Notes under the pieces: generated by a model
What the model saw: only the letters and a program-made list of their open reading frames with translations
What the model was told of the DNA's origin: nothing
Databases searched by the model: none
Program-made: the position numbers and the translations under genes
DNA from: JBCBKZ01 sp039026975
Lineage (GTDB): Bacteria; Bacteroidota; Bacteroidia; J057
NCBI GenBank assembly: GCA_039026975.1
Contig: JBCCLI010000039.1
Span: 1-26,318, forward strand
DNA length: 26,318 nt
Direction of reading: 5' to 3'
Shown: piece after piece, positions 15,095-23,634 of the stretch
Position numbering within the stretch: the stretch's first letter is position 1
How the letters are laid out: the number at the start of each line of letters is the position of its first letter

Positions 15095-16504
15095 ATGAAA
15101 TCAATCTTGAAAATTCTCTATCTTTTTATTGCTGTTACGCTATTCTCCCCTATCCTTTTACTTAGTCAGCTTTCAGTTCCTCCCATTTTCTCTGATCATA
15201 TGGTTCTCCAACAGGAAAGTATGGTCAGCATTTGGGGAATGGCTACTCCAGAGTCTAAGGTGATCTTAAAGGGTAATTGGCCTAAGGCTAAGCTAACCAT
15301 AAAGTCTGATGACAAGGGGAAGTGGAGGGCAAGTATACCCAGTCCTGCTGCTGGTGGTCCTTATCAGCTAACCATCAAAAATGAAGAATCAGAGCTATTA
15401 TTTCAAGATATCCTTTTTGGAGAAGTTTGGCTCTGTTCCGGCCAGTCTAATATGAATTGGTCAGTCAAAAAGACCCTAACCGGAGAAAAAGCCATAGCAG
15501 CAGGGGAACATCCCCAGATCAGGGTATTTACAGTAGAAAGATCCCTAAAGGACGCCCCTGTTAAACATTTTTCCGGTAGCTGGGAAAAGGCAAGTCAGGA
15601 AACAGTACCAGAATTTACCGCTGTAGGCTACTACTTTGCCCTTCAGCTTCAGGAAAAGCTGAATGTACCGGTAGGCATCATACATAGCAGCTGGGGAGGA
15701 AGTGCCGTGGAAGCTTGGATTCCTCCTTCCAGGCTCGTGCAGCTACCTGTATTTACGAGTGATACCTCTGCTTACTTAAGCATGCGCACAGAAAAAAGAG
15801 ATCAGACTAGTCCCTCCCTCCTATTTAATGGCATGCTATATCCTCTTATCCCATTTGATATTAAGGGAGTCCTTTGGTACCAGGGAGAGGCCAATGTAGG
15901 TCATGCACAGCTTTATCAAAAACTCTTTCCCCTTATGGTTAGGAGTTGGCGGGAGACCTGGAATATAGGTGATTTCCCCTTTTACTATGTTCAGATTGCC
16001 CCATTTCAATATCCTAAACGAGAAGAATCAGCAGCAGCTGAACTAAGAGAAGCCCAGTGGAAAAATCAAAAGATTAGAAATGCTGGCATGGTGGTAACTA
16101 TGGATGCAGGTGATCCTACTAACATTCACCCTAAAGACAAGATGACAGTAGCTAAACGCCTGGCTAATATGGCCTTAGGGGATACCTATAATATAAATGA
16201 TATCTCATTCCAAAGCCCATCTTATATATTCATGAAAAAAGAAGGAGATGCTATTAGGCTATACTTTGAACACACTTATGGCTCCCTAAAGTCTGTAGGA
16301 GAAAGTCTGACAGATTTCGAGATAGCAGGAGAAGATAAGGTCTATAAACCAGCTAAGGCCATTATAGAGGGGGAAACTGTACTAGTCAGCCACCCAGATA
16401 TTCCTGAGCCAGCTATGGTAAGGTATGGATGGGAAAATGCAGCATCTCCTACTCTCATGAATGCAGCTGACCTCCCAGCATCATCCTTTAGGACACAAAA
16501 TTAA
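15095..16504 (+). CDS. Sialate O-acetylesterase-like SGNH hydrolase
   Basis: A 469-residue secreted protein of the SASA/sialate 9-O-acetylesterase family, which removes O-acetyl groups from sialic acids or plant polysaccharides. Residues 1-25 form a signal peptide. The N-terminal segment contains the family's SDHMVLQQ (33-40) and a beta-sandwich. The catalytic domain opens with GEVWLCSGQSNM, where S118 is the nucleophile. GVLWYQGEANV (258-268) is the second hallmark, and DPTNIHPKDK brings D340 and H345 near the end. Length fits the compact form of the family. The gene stands alone and ends nine bases before the convergent GT-C-like gene. The exact acyl substrate cannot be told from sequence; xylan or rhamnogalacturonan acetyl groups are possible alternatives. 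Confidence 0.92.
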   Translation: MKSILKILYLFIAVTLFSPILLLSQLSVPPIFSDHMVLQQESMVSIWGMATPESKVILKGNWPKAKLTIKSDDKGKWRASIPSPAAGGPYQLTIKNEESELLFQDILFGEVWLCSGQSNMNWSVKKTLTGEKAIAAGEHPQIRVFTVERSLKDAPVKHFSGSWEKASQETVPEFTAVGYYFALQLQEKLNVPVGIIHSSWGGSAVEAWIPPSRLVQLPVFTSDTSAYLSMRTEKRDQTSPSLLFNGMLYPLIPFDIKGVLWYQGEANVGHAQLYQKLFPLMVRSWRETWNIGDFPFYYVQIAPFQYPKREESAAAELREAQWKNQKIRNAGMVVTMDAGDPTNIHPKDKMTVAKRLANMALGDTYNINDISFQSPSYIFMKKEGDAIRLYFEHTYGSLKSVGESLTDFEIAGEDKVYKPAKAIIEGETVLVSHPDIPEPAMVRYGWENAASPTLMNAADLPASSFRTQN

Positions 16505-16513
16505 TCATACTAC

Positions 16514-17797
16514 CTATTGGACACCTTGCTCGTGTTCCATAAGATAAGGGAGTAAAATCATACTCAGACTTACTGGAACCATGATATAATACACAAAGGG
16601 GAGTGCATTCAAATAGTAGAAAACGCTCAGGTAAATCTTAAGAGAAAGCATAAGAAATAAGGTATGACTCATCCGTAGCTTTTTCTTGAGAAATACAAGT
16701 CCCATCAGGGCCACTACTGCTATACTCAGGATGAGTTGAGTGCGCTGAATAGCTGCTAACCTAGCTACTACTTCTCCAGGCCAAAGATCAAAGAAATAAA
16801 CCCCTAAGCCTGTACCCCAAGTCAGAATGAGGGGCTTCCCACTTTCATGGTACCAGCCTTCAAAGGTCCAGGCTGTATTAGTTACGAGTTGGTGATGAGC
16901 AAGGCCTTGAGAAATAATACTTGGATTAGGGAGAAGAAAAGGGATCACGTATAACAGGAGTACCCCTACGCCAGCCAGCCCGGCTACCCATAAAGCGGGC
17001 TTCAAGCCTTCCCGCTTCCATATCACCCCTAACCACAGGGGCACCCAAAAAACTAGAGAATAACGAGATAAAAGACACAGAAGTAGCCCTAAGGCCCTCA
17101 TATATACAGATTGAGAGCTTAAACTAAGGCATAGTAACATATAGTAAGCCATGATCATAGGCTCTACTGTGTGGCCAAATATGGTATCCATGTAGAACAT
17201 CATATTCCCATATAAGAGGGCAGGTAAGCTGGCACAGATTACTTTCCAAATCACAGGTAGGCTCAGATGGCTGATCCTGTAGGCAAACATAAGACTGACC
17301 AAGGTGTATAGCCCAAAGGGTAACCACCTATGATCTACTCCCAAGCTGTCTGTTATGATAAAAGGCCCCCAATGAAGCGGCATATAGGGAGAAAACATCT
17401 CATACCCAAACTCAGTGATAGGCTGATAAGGCGTAACCCCCTCTACAAAAAACCGCCTCAGCATTACTTCTATTTGAGGAATAATATCAGACTGCGCTAC
17501 TTCTATAGGGTACTTTTCAAAAATAATCATCAATTCAGGTATCCTTAAACACATCAAGATACCTGTGAGTGCCATTAAAATGAGCGGAAAATAGAAGGGT
17601 TCCCGAATGCAGATTTTATCAGATTTAGTCAAATGTAGAAAGGGCAGTACGCCTATCACTAAAGAAATCAAACAGAGGTAAATAGGGTTATGCTCTCCTA
17701 CCCACTCATGTTTTCTCCAAAAGCTAATAAGCCCCAGTTCCAAAATAAATAACAGGAGATAGCCTAGCTTAATAAGATTTGAGAGGTAATTTCGCAT
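16514..17797 (-). CDS. GT-C-like polytopic membrane glycosyltransferase
   Basis: A 427-residue inner-membrane protein with about ten hydrophobic helices and a large first extracytoplasmic loop containing D104 and E110 in AQSDIIPQIEVMLRRFF, followed by GVTPYQPITEFGYE. This layout is typical of GT-C enzymes (GT87/mannosyl- and arabinosyl-transferase-like), which use polyprenyl-phosphate sugars and carry an acidic residue in the first loop. No detailed family signature is certain. It is divergent from the UbiA-type gene, sharing a 67-base control region with a perfect 14-base palindrome. Probably transfers a sugar from a lipid carrier to an envelope glycan; donor and acceptor are unknown. Confidence 0.65.
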   Translation of the reverse strand: MRNYLSNLIKLGYLLLFILELGLISFWRKHEWVGEHNPIYLCLISLVIGVLPFLHLTKSDKICIREPFYFPLILMALTGILMCLRIPELMIIFEKYPIEVAQSDIIPQIEVMLRRFFVEGVTPYQPITEFGYEMFSPYMPLHWGPFIITDSLGVDHRWLPFGLYTLVSLMFAYRISHLSLPVIWKVICASLPALLYGNMMFYMDTIFGHTVEPMIMAYYMLLCLSLSSQSVYMRALGLLLCLLSRYSLVFWVPLWLGVIWKREGLKPALWVAGLAGVGVLLLYVIPFLLPNPSIISQGLAHHQLVTNTAWTFEGWYHESGKPLILTWGTGLGVYFFDLWPGEVVARLAAIQRTQLILSIAVVALMGLVFLKKKLRMSHTLFLMLSLKIYLSVFYYLNALPFVYYIMVPVSLSMILLPYLMEHEQGVQ

Positions 17798-17804
17798 GAT
17801 GATG

Positions 17805-17818
17805 GGCTAAATTTAGCC
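17805..17818. promoter_or_regulatory. Perfect 14-base palindrome between divergent genes, possible operator
   Basis: GGCTAAATTTAGCC is identical to its reverse complement. It begins seven bases upstream of the GT-C-like ATG (17797, minus) and 46 bases before the UbiA-type ATG (17865, plus). Its centre, TAAATTTA, also resembles the -7 box in 7 of 8 bases on both strands. It may be a regulator site serving both genes. Confidence 0.45.
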
Positions 17819-17864
17819 AATTTCCTATCTTATCCACGAAATTAACAGAAGACTAATCGGCTGT

Positions 17865-18725
17865 ATGCAAGCATTCCTCAGGCTGATGAGGCCTTACCAG
17901 TATGTGAAAAACACCTTTATTTTCCTTCCAGCCTTTTTTGCCTTGCGCATTTTAGAAAAAGACGTGTTCTGGAAGACTATGGGGGTTTTTATTGCTTTTT
18001 CCCTGATGGCCAGTGCCGTTTACATCCTGAATGATGCAGTGGATGTGGAAGAAGATAAGCTCCACCCAGAGAAAAAACTCAGGCCCCTGGCCTCTGGAAA
18101 AGTATCTCTTTCTTCTGCCTATACCCTCATGGTGGGCTTAATTCTCACCAGCGTAGTCATGCTATTCTTCCTGGATACACAAGCCCTAATTTATACAGGA
18201 GTCTATCTCTTTATGAACATCTTGTATACTTACAGGCTGAAACAAGTGCCAGTTCTTGACTTGTTCATCATAGCCATGGGCTTTGAAATCAGGATCTTAT
18301 TAGGGGGAGAGGCCGGAGATATACCCTTGACCATGTGGATTATCATTATGACCTACCTACTGGCCCTCTTCTTGGGCTTGGCCAAGAGGAGGGATGATGT
18401 ACTATTGGCTGCAAAGGGGGCTAAAGTCAGAAAATCTATCAAGGGGTATAACCTGGAATTTATAAATGGAGGGATGATGATTATGGCCTCAGTGCTGATA
18501 GTCTCCTATATATCTTATACCGTTTCCAAGGATATTCAGATAAAATTTGACAGTGAATACCTCTACATCACCGTCCTGTTTGTGATTATGGGAATTTTCA
18601 GATATATGCAGATTACCTTTGTAGAAAAGCGGAGTGGAAATCCCTCTAAAATTCTGCTCACAGATCCTTTTCTCCAATTAACCATCCTGGCATGGATTAT
18701 CACCTTTATTATACTTATTTACTGA
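17865..18725 (+). CDS. UbiA-family decaprenyl-phosphate phosphoribosyltransferase-like enzyme
   Basis: A 286-residue integral membrane enzyme of the UbiA superfamily, best resembling decaprenyl-phosphate 5-phosphoribosyltransferase (the DPPR synthase type, Rv3806c in mycobacteria), which attaches phosphoribose from PRPP to a polyprenyl phosphate. Marks are RPYQYVKNTFIFLP (9-22), the metal-binding NDxxDxxxD motif at N56, D57, D60, D64, followed by HPEKKLRPLASG (67-78), then YTYRLKQVPVLDLFIIAMGFEIR (121-143) with D132, and AKRRDDV. About nine membrane helices are visible. In mycobacteria the product feeds arabinosyl carriers after epimerisation. Here the two flanking GT-C-like genes make a pentose-lipid pathway plausible, but DprE1/DprE2-type genes are not in the window. 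It overlaps the next gene by seven bases, tail to tail. Confidence 0.85.
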   Translation: MQAFLRLMRPYQYVKNTFIFLPAFFALRILEKDVFWKTMGVFIAFSLMASAVYILNDAVDVEEDKLHPEKKLRPLASGKVSLSSAYTLMVGLILTSVVMLFFLDTQALIYTGVYLFMNILYTYRLKQVPVLDLFIIAMGFEIRILLGGEAGDIPLTMWIIIMTYLLALFLGLAKRRDDVLLAAKGAKVRKSIKGYNLEFINGGMMIMASVLIVSYISYTVSKDIQIKFDSEYLYITVLFVIMGIFRYMQITFVEKRSGNPSKILLTDPFLQLTILAWIITFIILIY

Positions 18726-21079
18726 GAATGACCTGGGAAATAGAAGTTATTTAGCATAGAACTATGGCCCTCCTGCTCATGGGATATATCAGTATCCAGT
18801 CTTCTAAGCATCAAGTTATCCAGGGTAAAATGCTCAGGCTCAGAGAAGGTGTACAGCCGGATCAGGTTACCTGATTTCTGGAGTACAGTTCGGAATTCTC
18901 CCCTTACCCAATCCCCCTGTATTTCCGTAGAAAACTTCATTTCCAGGGGCTTCTGTTCTACCAGCAGCTCTTTATCAAACTGTTCATATATAATGGCAGG
19001 CAAGTAGTCTGAGTCTCGATCTATTTTTATCCAAAAAGAAATTTCTATAGGCAGTTCGATAGTATCTGCTTCAAAGGTTTTTTCTAAAAAGGTTACTCGC
19101 TTCTTATGACCTCTCAGGACTCTCCCTCCTAAGGGGTAAGGCGCATCCCCATAAGTATCAAAGTGATAAGGAGTGTCAGTGATACCATCTGGTTTAGGGA
19201 GACCAAGGGAATCCTTGGTAGCTACATAGGCACTCATGTGTACTTCGCCATCACGGCTAAGTTGGTTAAGATCTAACCTCCCAAAATGCATCCCTCCTAC
19301 AGTAGTTATGCTATCTGACATTCTGATCAAGCGAGATTCATTCTCTGAGAATTCCTCAAAAGCATACATCAATAAGACAGGTCTATCATCCGGAAGATCA
19401 TTTAGATATGCTTTCTGGATTAAAGGATCAGATAATAGCTGAATGATCTTTTTAGCTGGACTTAGAGGTGCCCTGGCCACCAGGGTATTAATCATAGGGA
19501 GACCTGTCTGCCATGAGAGGGCCATGGAAAGGCGAGTAGAATGGTAAGAGGTAATGCTAAACTTCTCCGTACCAAAATGGTAAAAGGGAAGTGCCAGGAT
19601 AGCCTGAAAATCTGATACCTGATGTCCCTGCTCTGCAAGGATCTGCTTGAAATCTGTTTGCCATTCAGGTATGACGTGAGGAATAGAATTACTCCTGATA
19701 TGGGTACTTTTTTCTTCCAGGGGAAGACCACTTTCTACAAACCACAGTCCACTAGCGAAAACAATTAATGCCATCCCAGGAATATGTTTACCTACTTTAT
19801 GGGGTAAGGCTAGGCGCCACTTTCTATATCCGCCATACAAGTAAAAGGCTACTAAGCAGCAGAATACATAATAGAATGGCCATGCTAACCTCCCCTGGGA
19901 GCGAAACTGCCTGATAAAGGCCAAAGAATCTAATATGTCAGGGAACCATTTAAAAGGGAAGCCCATAGCCCAAATGAGTAATAGGGTAACTGCCCAGGTG
20001 GAGGTTCTCAAACTTTCCGGAAGCACGGGAATGAATATATGCCGCCCCTGTTTCCTAACACCTTTTCCTATCATTCTGAACGTAATCCCTACTAATCCAG
20101 CCAGCCCCGTAAATCCTACATAAGCTACGCCCTCCCACATAGCCCAAAGCTCCCATTCCGGAGGTTTAATCTGAACCAGACTATCCCAGAAACTAAACAT
20201 AGGTTCATGTGCAGGAAAAAAGATTTGGCTGAAGCTACTGGTAAATAAAAGGAAGCCATATGGATAATACACAAAATCATTTGCCCCGCTAAAGGTGATC
20301 CACTCTACGCCCTTTAAACAAAGAATAGGTAAGACGCCCAATAGCAGATTCATACCGTAAAACTTGATTCTCTCTTTCTTTCCCCATCCAAACTGTAAAA
20401 AATGGAGCAGGGTATAAGCATATAAAAATCCCCCACCTATTAGTCCGTAATAAGGATGTATCATGGAAAACAGAAAAACTACCAGGAAAAAGGCTATTCT
20501 TTTCCAGCTCATGCTTCCCTTCTCAAATAGGCGGAGAACCAGGTACCATACCATAGGTACATAACATACATAAGAGAGCGTTAAATGACCGGTAAGTCGT
20601 TCTACCTGAGGAGAGAGGAAGGTGATCAGCCAGCTTATAAGCACAGCATACTCAGGTGGGAGTAAACTTCTCCTTAGAATGAGATACAGGAATATGGCAC
20701 AGGGAAAAAAAGCCAGTAGGATAGAAAGCTGAATAATAGCAGGGGTGTGAGCAGAAATATCTACAATATGCAGAGAAATACCTCTAAGTATGAGGGAGAA
20801 TAGTGGATTTACATCATCATAAAACAAGTGATTTCCATACGGATAACTAAAGCCCGTATGGGTCATTCCTTCCGGTACATACTTAACAAAATAGGAGGCT
20901 GAAAAGATGATATTCAGCCCATCCCCAGAAGTAGCAAATAAATACTTATCTGGCTGGTAAAGAACAGGCCCAAACCAGCTGTGAAGTGAAAAAAAGGTCA
21001 GCATAACCAGTACAGCTATCCATAGGTATTCCCATGGTCTATCTGATACAGGAATGAGTCTTTGTGAGCCGGAGATCAT
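18719..21079 (-). CDS. Large GT-C-like membrane protein with C-terminal soluble domain
   Basis: A 786-residue membrane protein: roughly the first 450 residues form about eleven to thirteen hydrophobic helices, and the remaining 330 form a soluble, probably extracytoplasmic, region. The first loop contains D53 (TSGDGLNIIFS) and further on FYDDVNPLF with D88 and D89, in the style of GT-C enzymes. The C-terminal part shows beta-rich carbohydrate-binding-like stretches. No precise family is recognised; YfhO-like or DUF6311-like membrane glycosyltransferases are the nearest idea. It follows uppP on the same strand, 105 bases away and after a weak hairpin, and converges with the UbiA-type gene. Likely role: using a lipid-linked sugar at the outer face of the inner membrane; substrate unknown. 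Confidence 0.6.
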   Translation of the reverse strand: MISGSQRLIPVSDRPWEYLWIAVLVMLTFFSLHSWFGPVLYQPDKYLFATSGDGLNIIFSASYFVKYVPEGMTHTGFSYPYGNHLFYDDVNPLFSLILRGISLHIVDISAHTPAIIQLSILLAFFPCAIFLYLILRRSLLPPEYAVLISWLITFLSPQVERLTGHLTLSYVCYVPMVWYLVLRLFEKGSMSWKRIAFFLVVFLFSMIHPYYGLIGGGFLYAYTLLHFLQFGWGKKERIKFYGMNLLLGVLPILCLKGVEWITFSGANDFVYYPYGFLLFTSSFSQIFFPAHEPMFSFWDSLVQIKPPEWELWAMWEGVAYVGFTGLAGLVGITFRMIGKGVRKQGRHIFIPVLPESLRTSTWAVTLLLIWAMGFPFKWFPDILDSLAFIRQFRSQGRLAWPFYYVFCCLVAFYLYGGYRKWRLALPHKVGKHIPGMALIVFASGLWFVESGLPLEEKSTHIRSNSIPHVIPEWQTDFKQILAEQGHQVSDFQAILALPFYHFGTEKFSITSYHSTRLSMALSWQTGLPMINTLVARAPLSPAKKIIQLLSDPLIQKAYLNDLPDDRPVLLMYAFEEFSENESRLIRMSDSITTVGGMHFGRLDLNQLSRDGEVHMSAYVATKDSLGLPKPDGITDTPYHFDTYGDAPYPLGGRVLRGHKKRVTFLEKTFEADTIELPIEISFWIKIDRDSDYLPAIIYEQFDKELLVEQKPLEMKFSTEIQGDWVRGEFRTVLQKSGNLIRLYTFSEPEHFTLDNLMLRRLDTDISHEQEGHSSMLNNFYFPGHSQ

Positions 21080-21163
21080 ATCATAGGGTTTCAGGGGAGG
21101 ATGTCATCATCCCTTGCCTGGGCTATTCTCAAAATATCATGGAATATCAGAAAATAATCCTAA

Positions 21164-21185
21164 TGCTAAAACCCCATCACGGGAT
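21164..21185 (-). terminator. Weak terminator-like hairpin after uppP
   Basis: Read on the minus strand, ATCCC (21185-21181) pairs with GGGGT (21175-21171, one wobble) around a GTGAT loop, followed by TTTTAGC. The stem overlaps the uppP stop codon. At five pairs it is weak, so partial read-through into the GT-C-like gene is likely. Confidence 0.35.
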
Positions 21186-21982
21186 TAAGAAAGTCCTACT
21201 ACTATGGCAATGATCCCTACAATGACACAGTAAATACTGAAATAGTGCAGTTTTCCCTTCTTCACAATCTTGAGCATGGCTGTACAAGCAAACAAGCCAG
21301 AAAGGAAAGAAGCTAAAAAACCAGCTATGGATATATCAGCAGGCAGAGACCATAAACTAGGATCCTCAATAATGTCCTTAGTATCTAGTAAGGCCTGCCC
21401 AAAAATGGGAATTAACACCATGAGGAAAGAAAACTTAGCTGCCTGCTCCTTATCTATCCCCATGAGTAAGGCGGTAGCAATGGTAGACCCAGAGCGTGAG
21501 ATTCCCGGCATAATGGCCAGCATCTGTGCTAGCCCTATCACAAGGGCGTGCCCTCCTTTGAGGACTTTGGTTTCTTTAGGCTTAACCTGGGTAGTGAGAA
21601 ACAGAAGGGCCGCAGTAACCAGTAACATAGCTCCCACTAATACAATATTCCCCCCAAAAAGAGCTTCTACATGGTCTTTAAACATAAGGCCTACTATGGC
21701 TACAGGTACCGCAGAAATAAGTAAGTTCACTGCATACCTGGTAGCAAAATTATATTCGAACTTGAACAGGCCCTGAAAAATCTTAGCTATATCCTTATGA
21801 AAAACAATGACAGAACTCAGAGCTGTAGCCACATGAACAAGAATGGTAAAGTCTATTCCTACCTCTTGGGTACCGAGCAGTGCTTTTCCTAGTTCTATAT
21901 GTCCACTACTACTAACTGGAAGGAATTCTGTTAGCCCCTGTACAATTCCAAGGATAATAGAATCAATAATATCAATATCCAT
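21185..21982 (-). CDS. uppP: Undecaprenyl-diphosphatase UppP (BacA)
   Basis: A 265-residue inner-membrane enzyme that removes a phosphate from undecaprenyl diphosphate, recycling the lipid carrier for peptidoglycan and other cell-wall glycans; it also gives bacitracin tolerance. The signature QGLTEFLPVSSSGH (15-28; E19, H28) and PGISRSGST (159-167; R163) are intact. About eight helices are visible, and length is normal. It is the third gene of the ftsX-DUF3098-uppP set, after a 119-base gap. In many Bacteroidota truB follows here; in this window a GT-C-like gene does. Confidence 0.97.
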   Translation of the reverse strand: MDIDIIDSIILGIVQGLTEFLPVSSSGHIELGKALLGTQEVGIDFTILVHVATALSSVIVFHKDIAKIFQGLFKFEYNFATRYAVNLLISAVPVAIVGLMFKDHVEALFGGNIVLVGAMLLVTAALLFLTTQVKPKETKVLKGGHALVIGLAQMLAIMPGISRSGSTIATALLMGIDKEQAAKFSFLMVLIPIFGQALLDTKDIIEDPSLWSLPADISIAGFLASFLSGLFACTAMLKIVKKGKLHYFSIYCVIVGIIAIVVGLS

Positions 21983-22101
21983 AATGGTTAAGAAAGATGT
22001 TTTCGATCAAAAGAAGATTATAACGTTCATTAGTATTTAAGGGTGAACGCAAGGGAGAAAAGGAGTTAACCTAGATATACAAGGGAGCTGTAGAAGAAGA
22101 A

Positions 22102-22476
22102 TTAAGACTCCGTGGGCTTTATCACGGGAGCTGGCTTATACATGATGGCATAAATGATTTCTAAAAACCCTACTATGACTACGATAGGAGCTACATATAA
22201 AGAAATAGAAAACTGGGTGGCATCCACAAATTCATCTAATGACATTAAAAAAAACCCAAGCCCAATAATGAGAACACCTACAATCAGCAGGATATAATTC
22301 ATTCTGGTAAAAGGTAGCACTACTTCCTTATTAGGTACATTAGATGGGCTGGAAACAGGCTTGACAGCTTTAGGGCTTACCTGCTTATTTGCCTGACTTT
22401 TGGCAACCGCTTTTACTTTTTTGATCGGTTTTTTAGGGGATGATTTTCCTTTACGGGTAGGTTTTTTAGCTGCCAT
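22102..22476 (-). CDS. DUF3098 family small membrane protein
   Basis: A 124-residue protein with a Lys- and Pro-rich cytoplasmic N-terminus (about 1-48) and two membrane helices (about 55-78 and 90-115), ending KPAPVIKPTES. This matches the small DUF3098 proteins found just after ftsX across Bacteroidota. Its start is two bases past the ftsX stop, so the two are translationally linked. Function is not established; a partner role for FtsX or the division machinery is inferred only from the fixed gene order. Confidence 0.85.
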   Translation of the reverse strand: MAAKKPTRKGKSSPKKPIKKVKAVAKSQANKQVSPKAVKPVSSPSNVPNKEVVLPFTRMNYILLIVGVLIIGLGFFLMSLDEFVDATQFSISLYVAPIVVIVGFLEIIYAIMYKPAPVIKPTES

Positions 22477-22478
22477 AA

Positions 22479-23381
22479 TTACATTAATTCATCGAGTTTC
22501 TTGTTCAAATACCTATTCACTGCCAGGAAACTGCCAACGAATCCTAATAGGGCACCAAATAAGATAATTCCACTTAATAATCCAATCAATTCACCCCCTA
22601 TCGTTATTCCTTCCATAAGTCCTGAAGAAGTAAGACGGGACTGGATAATATAGAAAGTGCTTATCAATAGAATAGCTGCCAAAATCCCTGAAATACCTCC
22701 CTGGATAGAGCCATTTAACAAAAATGGCTTTCGTATAAAGGCCTGAGTAGCTCCTATTAGCTGCATAGTCCTGATATTAAGCCTCTTAGCGAATATAGCC
22801 AACCTAATGGTGCCAAAAATCAAGTAGAATGCTAACGCCATGAGTACAAAGGAAAGAAAAATCACAATGATGGTTACCGCACCTATGTTTTTCTTGACCA
22901 CTGCTACCATCTCCCCTGGGTACTCCACTTCAGCTACTACCAGATGGCTTTCTAGCTCCTGCTTAATCCTATCCAGACTGTCAACACGAATAAAATCAGG
23001 TTTCAAAGAAACATTAATGGAATTCAATAAAGGATTTACCCCATCCATGATTTCCATGAAATTTTCATTAGTTCTGCTAATGAGAATTTCCCCTGCTTCC
23101 TCTTTAGATACATACCTGAAGTTGCTGACATATGGTTTCTGCTCCAGCTTACTGATAAAATCTTCACTCCCCCCTTCAGATAAGCCATCATGCAGGAATA
23201 CCTTCATCACGATAGATTCCTGGGCGTAGTTAGCAAAGGCATTTCCAAAAATGACAATGGAAGCGAAAACCCCTATAAAAAACAGGACAAAGGAGATGCT
23301 GATCATAGAAGTGATGTAAGAACTTCTAGACCTCCTTTTCAGGTAATTAAATGAACTATATAATTCGTTCAGTTTTTTCAT
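22479..23381 (-). CDS. ftsX: Cell division protein FtsX
   Basis: A 300-residue permease-like subunit of the FtsEX complex, which couples cytoplasmic ATP hydrolysis to septal peptidoglycan hydrolase control. Visible: a cytoplasmic N-terminus (RRSRSSYITSMISIS), first helix about 24-50, a periplasmic region of about 50-165, then three helices (about 168-192, 222-246, 265-288) with the conserved RTMQLIGAT loop (204-212), as usual for FtsX. The ATG at 23381 is preferred over TTG at 23390, which would add only Met-Arg-Trp and overlap the promoter-like box. ftsE is not next to it, which is normal in this phylum. It leads the ftsX-DUF3098-uppP unit. Confidence 0.93.
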   Translation of the reverse strand: MKKLNELYSSFNYLKRRSRSSYITSMISISFVLFFIGVFASIVIFGNAFANYAQESIVMKVFLHDGLSEGGSEDFISKLEQKPYVSNFRYVSKEEAGEILISRTNENFMEIMDGVNPLLNSINVSLKPDFIRVDSLDRIKQELESHLVVAEVEYPGEMVAVVKKNIGAVTIIVIFLSFVLMALAFYLIFGTIRLAIFAKRLNIRTMQLIGATQAFIRKPFLLNGSIQGGISGILAAILLISTFYIIQSRLTSSGLMEGITIGGELIGLLSGIILFGALLGFVGSFLAVNRYLNKKLDELM

Positions 23382-23387
23382 CCAGCG

Positions 23388-23395
23388 CAAATATA
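23388..23395 (-). promoter_or_regulatory. TAnnTTTG box just before ftsX
   Basis: On the minus strand TATATTTG (23395-23388) matches the Bacteroidota -7 box exactly and ends six bases before the ftsX ATG at 23381. No -33 TTTG stands at the usual spacing. If used, the message would have almost no leader, as for the box before porQ. Confidence 0.4.
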
Positions 23396-23575
23396 CTATG
23401 GCCGATTACAAAAAAATATTTCTTTTCATCAATGGACATCCTATTTACCCCATCATGAGAATTCTCTCTTTGAATGGATATTACACCCGTTTTCTGGAAG
23501 CGTTCAGATCTAAGGGGGAAAATACTTTAGCGGGAAGTAGTATCAGTGAAAGCGTAAAATCTTACTTTCATAACG

Positions 23576-23604
23576 TAAAAAGCCCCTCCAACATATGGAA
23601 GGGC
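23576..23604 (-). terminator. Rho-independent terminator of the mscS pair
   Basis: On the minus strand GCCCTTCC (23604-23597) pairs with GGAGGGGC (23589-23582, with one G-U wobble) around a seven-base loop, then TTTTT (23580-23576). It lies 31 bases past the stop of the second mscS gene. The flanking 244-base gap between that gene and ftsX holds no supported gene. Confidence 0.8.
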
Positions 23605-23634
23605 GGCTCATCATCATATTTTTTTCAAAAAATA

